A stretch of 64,000 nt of DNA from Ruania alkalisoli. GTDB lineage: Bacteria; Actinomycetota; Actinomycetes; Actinomycetales; Beutenbergiaceae. Numbering within the stretch: the stretch's first letter is position 1; every line of letters begins with the position of its first letter. Below, in pieces: positions 36,490-44,876 of the stretch. Location: contig NZ_CP063169.1 of NCBI RefSeq assembly GCF_014960965.1, positions 1,273,581 through 1,337,580 on the forward strand, in the 5' to 3' direction. Both the position numbers and the translations under genes were made by a program. Below the pieces are notes generated by a model that saw only the letters and a list, made by a program, of their open reading frames with translations, was not told the DNA's origin and searched no databases.

Positions 36490-37955
36490 GCGAGAACAAC
36501 GACGGGCATGACAAGCCCGAAGGGACGGGCGCGAAGCCGGACGCCGCGAAGCCGGACGCCGTCCCACCCTCACAGGCGGACGCGCTCCAGCAGTCTGCAG
36601 CGCACACGGAAGCCGAGCCTGATGGCAGGGGGCCCGAGGACTCCGGTCATGCCGGTGATGCTGGTGGGACCCCGGTCGTTCCGGACACCACACCGCGACC
36701 GCACCCGGTGGATGACGGGCCGACGAGCAGCCAAGCGCGCTGGGCGACGTTCCGGCACGAGATGCTCACTGGCAGCTGGCTCCTGACGCTCCTGGCGATC
36801 GTCGCAGCTCTGGTGATCAGTTCGGTCCTGATCGCGGTGGCCGATGCCGATGTGCGCGCCTCGGCCGGGTACTTCTTCGCCCGCCCCGCCGATCTGCTCT
36901 CGGCCGCGTGGTCGAGCATCGCCGGCACCTACGTCGCTCTGTTCCGGGGCTCGGTCTTCGACTACACGGTGCTCACGGGCGGCGGGGTCGCCGAACTGGG
37001 CCGCGCGATCTCGCCGCTGACGAAGACGATGGTCGAGGCGACCCCACTGATCCTGGCGGCACTGGGTATCGGGGTCGGGTTCCGATCCGGGCTGTTCAAC
37101 ATCGGCGCTCAGGGGCAGGTCCTGATGGGGGCCGCAACCGCCTCCCTCGTGGGATTCACGTTCGTCCCGCCCGGCACCGGCCCCTTCTCCTCCCTGCTGC
37201 ACCTGGTGCTGGCCCTGGGTGCGGCGGTGCTCGTCGGCGGGTTGTGGGCGGGGATCGCCGGCATCCTCAAGGCCCGCACCGGCGCCAACGAGGTGATCGT
37301 GACGATCATGCTGAACTGGATCGCCACCTACCTCGTGGCGTACCTGCTCACCACTGCGGTGTACCGCGTGCAAGCCAACCGCCCGATCGCACCGCATGTG
37401 GCCGAAACTGCCGAGTTGCCTTCACTCCTCGGTGGCTGGTCGCCGCTGCACTGGGGCTTCCCCCTCGCGCTGCTCGCCGCCCTCGGCGTGTGGTGGCTCA
37501 TGGAGCGTTCGACGATCGGCTTCCAGTTCCGGGCAGTCGGGGCGAACATGCACGCCGCCCGCACCGCCGGCATCTCCGTCAACCGGGTATTCGTGTTGGT
37601 GATGGTCACGGCCGGCATGCTCGCCGGCGCCGGTGGAGCGATGCAGATCCTCGGCGTCGAGGGAACCTTCCGTGCCAGTAGTGCGGGCACGATCGGCTTC
37701 GATGCGATCACCGTGGCGTTGCTCGGGCGCAACCGCTCCGGCGGGATCGTCGCCGCCGCGATGCTCTTCGGGGCGCTGCGCGCGGGCGCCGCTCTCATGC
37801 AGACCGTGGCCGACACCCCGGTCGACATCATCCTCGTGATCCAGGCGGTGATCGTGTTGTTCATCGCGGCTCCGCCGCTCGTGCGGACGCTGTTCAGGCT
37901 GCCCGATCCGCAGCGCACGCGAGTCGCGGCCCGTGCGAAGGAGGCCACCCGATGA
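36486..37955 (+). CDS. nucleoside ABC transporter permease 1
   Basis: 489 residues, BPD_transp_2 family (YufP/NupB-like). An unusual hydrophilic N-terminal extension of about 90 residues (Asp/Glu/Pro/Ala-rich, with a doubled AKPDA) precedes the first helix (LLTLLAIVAALVISSVLIAV). The core holds GIGVGFRSGLFNIGAQGQ and GANEVIVTIMLNWIA. The start is TTG 36486 overlapping the ATPase stop; with no other start nearby the coupling supports it. Confidence 0.9.
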   Translation: MSENNDGHDKPEGTGAKPDAAKPDAVPPSQADALQQSAAHTEAEPDGRGPEDSGHAGDAGGTPVVPDTTPRPHPVDDGPTSSQARWATFRHEMLTGSWLLTLLAIVAALVISSVLIAVADADVRASAGYFFARPADLLSAAWSSIAGTYVALFRGSVFDYTVLTGGGVAELGRAISPLTKTMVEATPLILAALGIGVGFRSGLFNIGAQGQVLMGAATASLVGFTFVPPGTGPFSSLLHLVLALGAAVLVGGLWAGIAGILKARTGANEVIVTIMLNWIATYLVAYLLTTAVYRVQANRPIAPHVAETAELPSLLGGWSPLHWGFPLALLAALGVWWLMERSTIGFQFRAVGANMHAARTAGISVNRVFVLVMVTAGMLAGAGGAMQILGVEGTFRASSAGTIGFDAITVALLGRNRSGGIVAAAMLFGALRAGAALMQTVADTPVDIILVIQAVIVLFIAAPPLVRTLFRLPDPQRTRVAARAKEATR

Positions 37956-39229
37956 GTGTCAGCGCTCCTACCCGCCCGACGCGCGATCCCGTCCTTCTCG
38001 CCCCGATCTCGTGGCGCACGCCCATCATCATGACGGTGCTGGCGGCGCTCGCGTTGTTCGGGTTCGCGCTCTTCACACCGGCGGGGCTCGAGTCGACGAT
38101 CGAACTCACCGGTGCCAGCGCCGCGTGGCAGCTGCCGGACCTGGTGATCGGCTCCCGCGCGGCGGCTCTGGCGCTGGTTCTGGTGGCGTTCGCCCTGGCT
38201 GGGCTGAGCTTCTGGACCGCGCAGAACCGCCGTCGCTCGATGGCGGTGCCGGTGGTGTTCGGGATCTGCCTGGTGTTCGCGTTCCTGATCTGGGCGGTGG
38301 CTGGGAATGCCTCCGGTCTCCCCTTGCCGTTCCTGCTCAGCACGGCCATGACCGCGGCGCTGCCGCTGATCTTCGGCGCATTCGCCGGGCTCCTGTGCGA
38401 GCGTTCCGGCGTCATCAACATCGCGATCGAGGGGCAGCTGCTGGCCGGCGCCTTCCTCACGGCCGTCCTGGCGACTGTCGCCGGCAACGCCTACGTCGGG
38501 CTGATCGCTGCTCCGGTCGGCGGTGCCCTCGTGGGACTGATCCTCGCCGTCTTCTCCATCAAGTACCGGGTGGATCAGATCATCGTCGGCGTGGTGGTCA
38601 ACGTGCTGGTGCTGGGCCTGACCAGCTACCTGTTCTCCACGGTGCTCTCCGACGATCCGCTGCGTCTGAACAACCCTCCGCAGCTGCCTGCATTGCGTAT
38701 CCCGTTGCTGGCGGACATTCCAGTGGTCGGTGAGGCTCTCTTCAACCAGAACATCATCGTCTACGCCATGTACGCGGCCGTGGTGGCCCTGCACATCGGC
38801 CTGTTCCGCAGCCGCTGGGGACTGCGTGTGCGGGCCGTGGGTGAGCACCCGAAGGCAGCCGACACCGTCGGTATCGACGTCAACCGCACCCGCTATCGCA
38901 ACGTCGTGTTCGGGTCGGCGGTGGCTGGTTTCGGCGGTGCGTCGATGGTGGCGGCCGGGCTCGCGTTCACCAAGGAGGTCACCGAGGGGCGCGGCTACAT
39001 CGCGCTGGCCGCGATGATCCTGGGCCGCTGGAGCCCCACCGGCGCGCTCGCCGCGGCCCTGCTGTTCGGTTTCGCCGACTCCCTCAACCGGGTGCTGAAC
39101 AACATCGGCTCCCCGGTGCCGTACGAGATCCTCGCCATGCTGCCCTACCTCGCCACGATCTTCGCGGTGGCCGGCCTCGTCGGGCGGGTGCGCCCGCCGG
39201 CGGGCGCCGGGAAGGCCTACCCCTCATGA
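37952..39229 (+). CDS. nucleoside ABC transporter permease 2
   Basis: 425 residues, second BPD_transp_2 permease (YufQ/NupC-like): GLLCERSGVINIAIEGQLL, KYRVDQIIVGVVVNVLV and GYIALAAMILGRWSPTGALAA blocks, about ten helices. ATG overlaps the stop of permease 1 and its own stop overlaps cdd, so transport and deamination are translationally linked. Confidence 0.93.
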   Translation: MSVSAPTRPTRDPVLLAPISWRTPIIMTVLAALALFGFALFTPAGLESTIELTGASAAWQLPDLVIGSRAAALALVLVAFALAGLSFWTAQNRRRSMAVPVVFGICLVFAFLIWAVAGNASGLPLPFLLSTAMTAALPLIFGAFAGLLCERSGVINIAIEGQLLAGAFLTAVLATVAGNAYVGLIAAPVGGALVGLILAVFSIKYRVDQIIVGVVVNVLVLGLTSYLFSTVLSDDPLRLNNPPQLPALRIPLLADIPVVGEALFNQNIIVYAMYAAVVALHIGLFRSRWGLRVRAVGEHPKAADTVGIDVNRTRYRNVVFGSAVAGFGGASMVAAGLAFTKEVTEGRGYIALAAMILGRWSPTGALAAALLFGFADSLNRVLNNIGSPVPYEILAMLPYLATIFAVAGLVGRVRPPAGAGKAYPS

Positions 39230-39678
39230 CGGCGGAGCCTCCCGGCGAGGTGACCTCACCCGGCATGGGGAGGGACGCCGTCGACTGGGACTCGTTGCGG
39301 GAGGCGGCACGGCAAGTGATGCGGCGTGCCTACGTGCCCTACTCGCGCTATCCGGTCGGGGCGGCGGCGCTCACGGACGCGGGGGACGTCGTCGTGGGCT
39401 GCAACGTGGAGAACGCCGCGTACGGGGTGACCCTGTGCGCCGAGTGCTCACTGGTGTCGGCACTGATCACCGGTGGCGGTGGGCGACTGGTGGCCTTCAC
39501 GTGCACCAACTCGCGTGGGGAGCAGATCATGCCGTGCGGCCGGTGCCGGCAGCTGCTGTGGGAGCACGGCGGCCCGGAATTGCTCGTCGATTCGGTGTCC
39601 GGGATCCGCACGATGAACGAGGTGCTCCCGGACGCCTTCGGGCCCGAGGACTTGGGCCGGGGCCGGCGCGAGACCTGA
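39226..39678 (+). CDS. cdd: cytidine deaminase
   Basis: Deaminates cytidine and deoxycytidine to uridine forms. 150 residues; zinc site in LCAEC (with the proton-shuttling Glu) and PCGRCRQ, and PYSRYPVGAA near the N-terminus. The first 20 residues or so are an extension compared with short homologues. ATGA overlap with permease 2. Confidence 0.94.
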   Translation: MTAEPPGEVTSPGMGRDAVDWDSLREAARQVMRRAYVPYSRYPVGAAALTDAGDVVVGCNVENAAYGVTLCAECSLVSALITGGGGRLVAFTCTNSRGEQIMPCGRCRQLLWEHGGPELLVDSVSGIRTMNEVLPDAFGPEDLGRGRRET

Positions 39679-39685
39679 GCGCATC

Positions 39686-39739
39686 GAAATCCGTCGTCGA
39701 TTTGGTCACTGACGGGCAGCCAGATCGACGAGGGACTTC
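39686..39739 (+). terminator. hairpin after cdd
   Basis: 20-nt arms (39686-39705 and 39720-39739) with two mismatches and one G-U pair, around a 14-nt loop. It has the same TCGTCGAT...TGG core as the hairpins after folD and the MMPL gene. It separates the importer-cdd unit from deoA. Confidence 0.6.
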
Positions 39740-39753
39740 GGGGCCGGCGGTCG

Positions 39754-39759
39754 TAAGGT
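39754..39759 (+). promoter_or_regulatory. -10 element of deoA (leaderless)
   Basis: TAAGGT followed by 6 nt and the ATG at 39766. Confidence 0.5.
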
Positions 39760-39765
39760 GAGGCT

Positions 39766-41052
39766 ATGAGCCACGACGCAGTCGACGTGATCCGGACCAA
39801 GCGCGACGGCGGGCAACTTTCGCCCGACCAGATCGACTGGGTGATCGACGCCTACACCCGCGGCGATGTAGCCGAGGAGCAGATGTCGGCGCTCGCGATG
39901 GCGATCCTGCTGCGCGGGATGACTCGCGCCGAGGTGGCACGGTGGACCGGCGCGATGATCGCCTCAGGGGAGCGGATGGACTTCTCGGCCCTGACCCGCC
40001 CGACTGTGGACAAGCACTCCACTGGCGGCGTGGGCGACAAGATCACGCTGCCGCTGGCGCCGCTAGTGGCCGTGTTCGACGTGGCCGTGCCGCAGCTCTC
40101 CGGCCGCGGGTTGGGGCACACCGGCGGCACGCTGGACAAGCTGGAGTCGATTCCCGGCTGGAGGGCGGCGCTGAGCAATACCGAGATGCTCGCCCAGCTC
40201 GACGACGTCGGGGCCGTGATCTGTCAGGCAGGCTCGGGGTTGGCCCCGGCTGACCGCAAGCTCTACGCGTTGCGGGACGTGACCGGCACCGTGGAATCCA
40301 TCCCGCTGATCGCGTCCTCGATCATGAGCAAGAAGATCGCCGAGGGCACCGGTGCCCTGGTGCTTGACGTCAAGGTCGGGTCCGGCGCCTTCATGAAGGA
40401 CCTCCAGGATGCCCGTGAGCTCGCCCGAACGATGGTGGACCTTGGCACCGACGCCGGCGTGCGCACCAGCGCATTGCTGACCGACATGTCCACCCCGCTG
40501 GGGCTGACTGCCGGCAATGCGCTCGAGGTGCGCGAGTCCGTGGAGGTGCTCGCCGGGGGAGGCCCGCCGGATGTCGTCGAGCTGACCCTCGCGCTGGCAC
40601 GGGAGATGCTGGATGCAGCAGGTCGGCCCGACGCCGACCCGGCGGCGGCGCTCGCCGACGGCAGGGCGATGGATTCCTGGCGGGCCATGATCATCGCGCA
40701 GGGTGGCGACCCGGACGCACCGTTGCCCACCGCCCGGCACACCGAATACCTGCTCGCGCCCGCGGACGGGGTGGTGATGGAGATGGACGCCTACGCCGTC
40801 GGGGTGGCAGCCTGGCGACTTGGCGCCGGCCGGGCGCGCAAGGAAGATCCGGTGCAGGCGGCGGCCGGAGTGGAACTGCACGCCAAGCCCGGCGCCCTGG
40901 TCAGGGCCGGGGAGCCGCTGATGACCCTGCACACCGACACCCCGGAGCGCTTCACCCGCGCGATGGCGGTGCTCGACGATGCCGTGCAACTGGCACCCGA
41001 AGGATCGCGCCCGGCCCGAGCCGGTATCGTGCTCGATCGGATAGGAAGCTGA
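39766..41052 (+). CDS. deoA: thymidine phosphorylase
   Basis: Phosphorolysis of thymidine/deoxyuridine to base and deoxyribose-1-P. 428 residues; phosphate/nucleoside-binding KHSTGGVGDKITLPLAP (about 82-98), SGRGLGHTGGTLDKLES signature and the GAFMKD segment. Length matches PyNP/DeoA proteins. It receives deoxyuridine from cdd, and its product flows to deoC via the phosphosugar mutase. Confidence 0.95.
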   Translation: MSHDAVDVIRTKRDGGQLSPDQIDWVIDAYTRGDVAEEQMSALAMAILLRGMTRAEVARWTGAMIASGERMDFSALTRPTVDKHSTGGVGDKITLPLAPLVAVFDVAVPQLSGRGLGHTGGTLDKLESIPGWRAALSNTEMLAQLDDVGAVICQAGSGLAPADRKLYALRDVTGTVESIPLIASSIMSKKIAEGTGALVLDVKVGSGAFMKDLQDARELARTMVDLGTDAGVRTSALLTDMSTPLGLTAGNALEVRESVEVLAGGGPPDVVELTLALAREMLDAAGRPDADPAAALADGRAMDSWRAMIIAQGGDPDAPLPTARHTEYLLAPADGVVMEMDAYAVGVAAWRLGAGRARKEDPVQAAAGVELHAKPGALVRAGEPLMTLHTDTPERFTRAMAVLDDAVQLAPEGSRPARAGIVLDRIGS

Positions 41053-41071
41053 CGAGAGGGAGGCAGCAGGA

Positions 41072-41521
41072 GTGGAGCCGGCCGAGTACGACGACGAGCA
41101 CGACGACCCGGACGAGGCCCGTTCCGCCGAGGGGGACGATGCCGAGGAGCAGCAGACCCGTCGTCCGCGTTCGGTGTACGGGGTCGGTACAGAACCTGAT
41201 GTGCGGTTCTCTCTCGCGAACGAGCGCACCGCGCTGGCGTGGCTGCGCACCGGTCTGACACTTGTGGCTGGTGGTGTCGCACTCACCACTCTCGCCTCTT
41301 TCGGTGAGGGCAACGAGGTGCTCGACATCATCGCCGGGATGGCCTGCCTGGCCGGTGGAGTGCTCGCACTGGCAGCGATCTCGGGCTGGCGACGGCGCGA
41401 GCGGGCGCTGCGTCTCGGGGAGCCGTTGCCTGCGCCACGGATCCTGCCGGTGCTGGTGGCGGCGGTTGCCCTGTTCGCCCTGGCGATGGCCGGGTATGCG
41501 GTCTACCAGGTGGTGGCGTGA
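41072..41521 (+). CDS. DUF202 membrane protein (YidH-like) 1
   Basis: 149 residues: acidic N-terminus (Asp/Glu-rich, 1-30), the DUF202 signature RFSLANERTALAWLRTGLTL (about 46-65), and three hydrophobic helices. GTG start behind GAGGGAGG. Often encoded in pairs, as here. Function unknown. Confidence 0.85.
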   Translation: MEPAEYDDEHDDPDEARSAEGDDAEEQQTRRPRSVYGVGTEPDVRFSLANERTALAWLRTGLTLVAGGVALTTLASFGEGNEVLDIIAGMACLAGGVLALAAISGWRRRERALRLGEPLPAPRILPVLVAAVALFALAMAGYAVYQVVA

Positions 41522-41844
41522 GAACTCCCGTGACCACAGCCGGGCTGGAGGGAGACTCCGGAGCGCAACCGCAGCGCACGATGCTCTCCTGGCACCGGAC
41601 CGTGCTCTCGGTGACGCTCGGTACCTTGGTGGTTTCGCTCACCGCGCAGCGTCAGGAGCACTCGATCATCGCGGCGATCGCGGCGCTGACCGCGTTCGCC
41701 CTGCTGGCCACCGTGCTGCGCAGCCTGCGGCGATGGGGACCGTACGCCCCCGCCCGGTGGGATGTGCTGCGGCTGACGTGCGGTGCCGTGGTGGTGCTGG
41801 CGGGAATGGGGCTGATGCTCGCCATGGCGAACCTGGTGGGCTGA
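41518..41844 (+). CDS. DUF202 membrane protein 2
   Basis: 108 residues, shorter partner of the preceding protein, with QRTMLSWHRTVLSVTLGTLV as the DUF202 core and three helices. Its GTG start overlaps the stop of the first DUF202 gene, so the two probably form a hetero-complex made in equal amounts. The residues normally reading NERTxLAWxRT have shifted to QRTMLSWHRT. Confidence 0.8.
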   Translation: MRTPVTTAGLEGDSGAQPQRTMLSWHRTVLSVTLGTLVVSLTAQRQEHSIIAAIAALTAFALLATVLRSLRRWGPYAPARWDVLRLTCGAVVVLAGMGLMLAMANLVG

Positions 41845-41872
41845 GGGGACGCGCCTGGTGGTGACTCGCGGA

Positions 41873-41878
41873 TAGGCT
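41873..41878 (+). promoter_or_regulatory. -10 element of add (leaderless)
   Basis: TAGGCT followed by 7 nt and the ATG at 41886. Confidence 0.6.
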
Positions 41879-41885
41879 CGGCCTC

Positions 41886-42974
41886 ATGACGCTCTCCCCG
41901 GATGTGATCGCGACCCTGCCGAAGGTGCTGCTGCACGACCATCTCGATGGCGGGCTGCGCCCCGAGACGATGATCGAGCTCGCCGCGCAGGTCGAGCACG
42001 AGTTGCCCGCCACCGACCCTGACGAACTCGGTCGCTGGTTCGTTGACGCCGCCGACTCCGGCACGTTGGTGCGCTACCTCGAGACCTTCGAGCACACCGT
42101 GGCCGTGATGCAGACCGAGGAGGCGCTGCACCGGGTGGCCAAGGAGGCGGTGCTCGACCTGGCCGCCGACGGCGTGGTCTACGCCGAGCAGCGGTACGCG
42201 CCTGAGCAGCACCAGCGCCGGGGCCTGAGTCTGCAGCAGGTGGTCGATGCGGTGCACGCGGGGATTGCCGACGGCGTAGCCCAGGCCGCCGAGGAAGGCA
42301 TGCGTATCGAGGTGGGGACCTTACTCTCGGCGATGCGGCAGGCCGACAACGCCGACGAGATCGCCGAGCTCACGATCGCCAATCGTGATGCTGGGACTGT
42401 CGGGTTCGACATCGCCGGGCCGGAGGACGGCTTCCCGCCCTCACGCCAGCTCAGCGCGTTCCGGATGCTGCGCGAGGCGAACATGCCCTACACCGCGCAC
42501 GCCGGGGAGGCTGCCGGTGTGGAGAGCGTCTGGGAGGCGCTGCAGGTATGTGGTGCGCTGCGGTTGGGGCACGGGGTGCGCATCATCGAGGACATCGAGA
42601 TCGAGACCGTGGAGGACGGGCTGGACGCCACCTTCGGTCAGGTGGCCGCCTGGGTGCTGGACCGCCAGATCCCGTTGGAGGTGTGCCCCTGCTCGAATCT
42701 GCAGACGGGCATTGCGCCGACGATCGCGAAGCACCCGGTGAGCACGCTGCGGGACCTGGGTTTCGCCGTCACGATCAACACCGATAACCGGCTCATGTCC
42801 GGCACGTCGATGACCCACGAGATGCAGGTGCTGGCCGGCGAGGCCGGCTGGGACCTGGACGATCTGGAGGAGGCGACGCTACAGGCCGCGTGGAACGCAT
42901 TCGCGCCGTATCACGTGAAGCAGGCGATCGTGATCGACCAGATCATTCCTGGGTTCGAGGCGGCACGCGGCTGA
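41886..42974 (+). CDS. add: adenosine deaminase
   Basis: Adenosine/deoxyadenosine to inosine forms. 362 residues, amidohydrolase TIM barrel: zinc HxH in LLHDHLDGGLRP (about 16-27), TAHAGEA (catalytic His-Glu), GHGVRI, and the metal Asp in TINTDNRLMSG. The product is a substrate of the phosphorylase at 57635-58501. Confidence 0.95.
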   Translation: MTLSPDVIATLPKVLLHDHLDGGLRPETMIELAAQVEHELPATDPDELGRWFVDAADSGTLVRYLETFEHTVAVMQTEEALHRVAKEAVLDLAADGVVYAEQRYAPEQHQRRGLSLQQVVDAVHAGIADGVAQAAEEGMRIEVGTLLSAMRQADNADEIAELTIANRDAGTVGFDIAGPEDGFPPSRQLSAFRMLREANMPYTAHAGEAAGVESVWEALQVCGALRLGHGVRIIEDIEIETVEDGLDATFGQVAAWVLDRQIPLEVCPCSNLQTGIAPTIAKHPVSTLRDLGFAVTINTDNRLMSGTSMTHEMQVLAGEAGWDLDDLEEATLQAAWNAFAPYHVKQAIVIDQIIPGFEAARG

Positions 42975-43117
42975 CATGCCCCACGGGAGGACGCAGGCTC
43001 CATCTCGCGCGAGTCCGAGACCCTCCGTACGTGGGTGCGGCTGCTCACCGCGATAGTCTCGCCGGGCGGAAGGCTCCGCCACGGGGAGCAGCACCTCGGT
43101 GCTCGGGGCCGCAGTCA

Positions 43118-43155
43118 ACTATGAATATTGTAGTTTGGACTACTGTAGTCATAGT
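43118..43155. promoter_or_regulatory. nested palindromes at the HxlR promoter
   Basis: ACTATGA (43118-43124) pairs with TCATAGT (43149-43155); inside are GTAGT-TTGG-ACTAC (43130-43143) and ACTAC-T-GTAGT (43139-43149). The stretch is very AT-rich for this DNA. TAAAAT at 43155-43160 leaves 6 nt to the ATG at 43167. Likely autoregulatory site of the HxlR protein. Confidence 0.65.
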
Positions 43156-43166
43156 AAAATGCAGTC

Positions 43167-43859
43167 ATGGTGTCTCGACGCTCGTACGGTTCGTACAACG
43201 ACGGCTGTGCGTCTGCCCACGCGCTCGATCTCGTCGGGGACCGATGGACGCTGATCGTGGTCCGGGAACTGCTGCTGGGCCCCAAGCGCTTCTCCGACTT
43301 GGAGCGGGACATCATCGGAATCGGACCGGCCGTCCTCACCCAGCGCTTGCAGGACCTGACTGCCCGGGGCATCGCCGAACGCCACCGGCTGCCTGGACCG
43401 GGGCGGGCCGATGCCTACGAGCTCACCGCGTGGGGCTATCAGCTGGAAGCGGTCAATACGGCGCTCTCAGCGTGGGCGGTCGCCTCCCCAGATCTTCCCC
43501 GCGATGCGGATATGAGCGCCGACACCCTCGTCCTGGCGATGCGAGCCCATGCACGGCCACTTCCCGGACTCACGCACGAGTGGCGTGTGAGCCTGAACCT
43601 GAGTGACTCCCGGCGCGCTGACGCCGAGCCGGTGGAGTATCTGGCGCGGGTCACCGAGCGCGGTGCGGAGGTGGTCAAGACGTTCTCCCCGCAGCAGGTG
43701 GACGCCACGGTCGCGGCCACGACGCGGGAGTGGAAGTCATGCGTGATCGGCGGGGTCGCGCTCGAGGATGCCCCCGGTCTCCACGTCGAGGGAAGTGTCG
43801 ATGCGGTGCACCGGCTGATCGACGCGACCTCGCTTGCGGGCCCGAGCCTGCAGGCGTAG
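43167..43859 (+). CDS. HxlR family transcriptional regulator
   Basis: 230 residues. HxlR winged-helix domain (about 10-95): CASAHALDLVGDRWTLIVVRELLLG, RFSDLERDIIGIGPAVLTQRL, AERHRLPGPGRADAYELT. The C-terminal 130 residues form an extra domain resembling an SCP2-like sterol/ligand-binding fold, as in some actinobacterial HxlR proteins. Leaderless promoter inside its putative operator. Target genes besides itself are unclear; the transporter downstream (from 44006) is a candidate. Confidence 0.85.
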   Translation: MVSRRSYGSYNDGCASAHALDLVGDRWTLIVVRELLLGPKRFSDLERDIIGIGPAVLTQRLQDLTARGIAERHRLPGPGRADAYELTAWGYQLEAVNTALSAWAVASPDLPRDADMSADTLVLAMRAHARPLPGLTHEWRVSLNLSDSRRADAEPVEYLARVTERGAEVVKTFSPQQVDATVAATTREWKSCVIGGVALEDAPGLHVEGSVDAVHRLIDATSLAGPSLQA

Positions 43860-44005
43860 CCCTATGCGCCGGTCTCCCGCGGCGATCGCGCGCGCGTGAG
43901 ACACCTCACCGCGCCGTGCAGGTGGCGGCTGTCGATGACATACGCTCATCGGAGCTCAGCTCATCGATACCGCTGCGATCCAGCTATCACCCCGAGGAGA
44001 TCACC

Positions 44006-44866
44006 GTGCGCGTACGCGCTCTCATCCCCGCCGCTGCACTCGCCCTCACCCTGGCGGCGTGCACGGACCCCAGCGGCAGCACCGACGGCGACCAGAGCCC
44101 CGGTGCCACCGAAGCCTCGTCCCAGTGCGAGACCGGCGCCCTGCCGACCATCACGGATGGCACGCTCACCGTCGGAACGTCGGTTCCCTACGAGCCCTGG
44201 TACGTGGGCGAGGACCCGGCCACCGGTGAGGGATTCGAGTCGGCGCTGGTGTACGCGGTGGCCGAGGAACTGGGCTACAGCGTCGATGACGTGGTCTGGG
44301 AAGAGGTGACCTTCGAGCAGATCGTCGCCCCGAGCATCAAGCCGTTCGACTTCGCGGCCTACCAGACCACCATCACTGAGGAGCGGGCCGAGGTGGTGGA
44401 CTTCTCGTCCCCGTACCTGACCACCGCCCAGGGTGTGGTCGTGGACGAGTTGGGTGACTATGCGGACGCCGCAGCGCTCGCCGACTTCGAGGGCGCCCGG
44501 GTGGGCGTCACAGCCGGTCAGACCTCGATGCCGATCTCTGAGGCCGCGTGGGGCGACGCCGTCGAGCTCGTGCCCTATGACGATGCCGGCCAGGCGATGC
44601 AGGCGATGACCAACGGGCAGATCGACGCTATGGTGATGGACGTCAACCAGGCGATGGCGGCCTCTACCGTGTACTTCCCGGACTCGGACGTGATCGGCAC
44701 GCTGCCCGAGGAGGGGGACCCGTCTCAGCTCGGGTTCGTGCTCGACCGGGATTCCGAGCTGACCTCGTGTGTCTCGGCCGCTGTGGAGGCACTCGAGGAG
44801 GACGGGACGATCGCTGAACTGAGCAGCGAGTGGCTGGGGACCGAGGGGATCCCCGAGCTCGGCTGA
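44006..44866 (+). CDS. amino-acid ABC transporter binding lipoprotein
   Basis: 286 residues, polar-amino-acid solute-binding family 3: signal peptide with lipobox LTLAAC (Cys about 18), Ser/Asp/Gly spacer, then the two-lobe domain starting TITDGTLTVGTSVPYEPWY; DFAAYQTTITEERAEVVDFSSPY is the family signature region. GTG 44006 follows GAGGAG. The upstream leader holds TACGCT at about 43941-43946. Substrate not assignable; no aromatic/Arg pattern checked against known pockets. Confidence 0.88.
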   Translation: MRVRALIPAAALALTLAACTDPSGSTDGDQSPGATEASSQCETGALPTITDGTLTVGTSVPYEPWYVGEDPATGEGFESALVYAVAEELGYSVDDVVWEEVTFEQIVAPSIKPFDFAAYQTTITEERAEVVDFSSPYLTTAQGVVVDELGDYADAAALADFEGARVGVTAGQTSMPISEAAWGDAVELVPYDDAGQAMQAMTNGQIDAMVMDVNQAMAASTVYFPDSDVIGTLPEEGDPSQLGFVLDRDSELTSCVSAAVEALEEDGTIAELSSEWLGTEGIPELG

Positions 44867-44876
44867 TCCGACCCGC

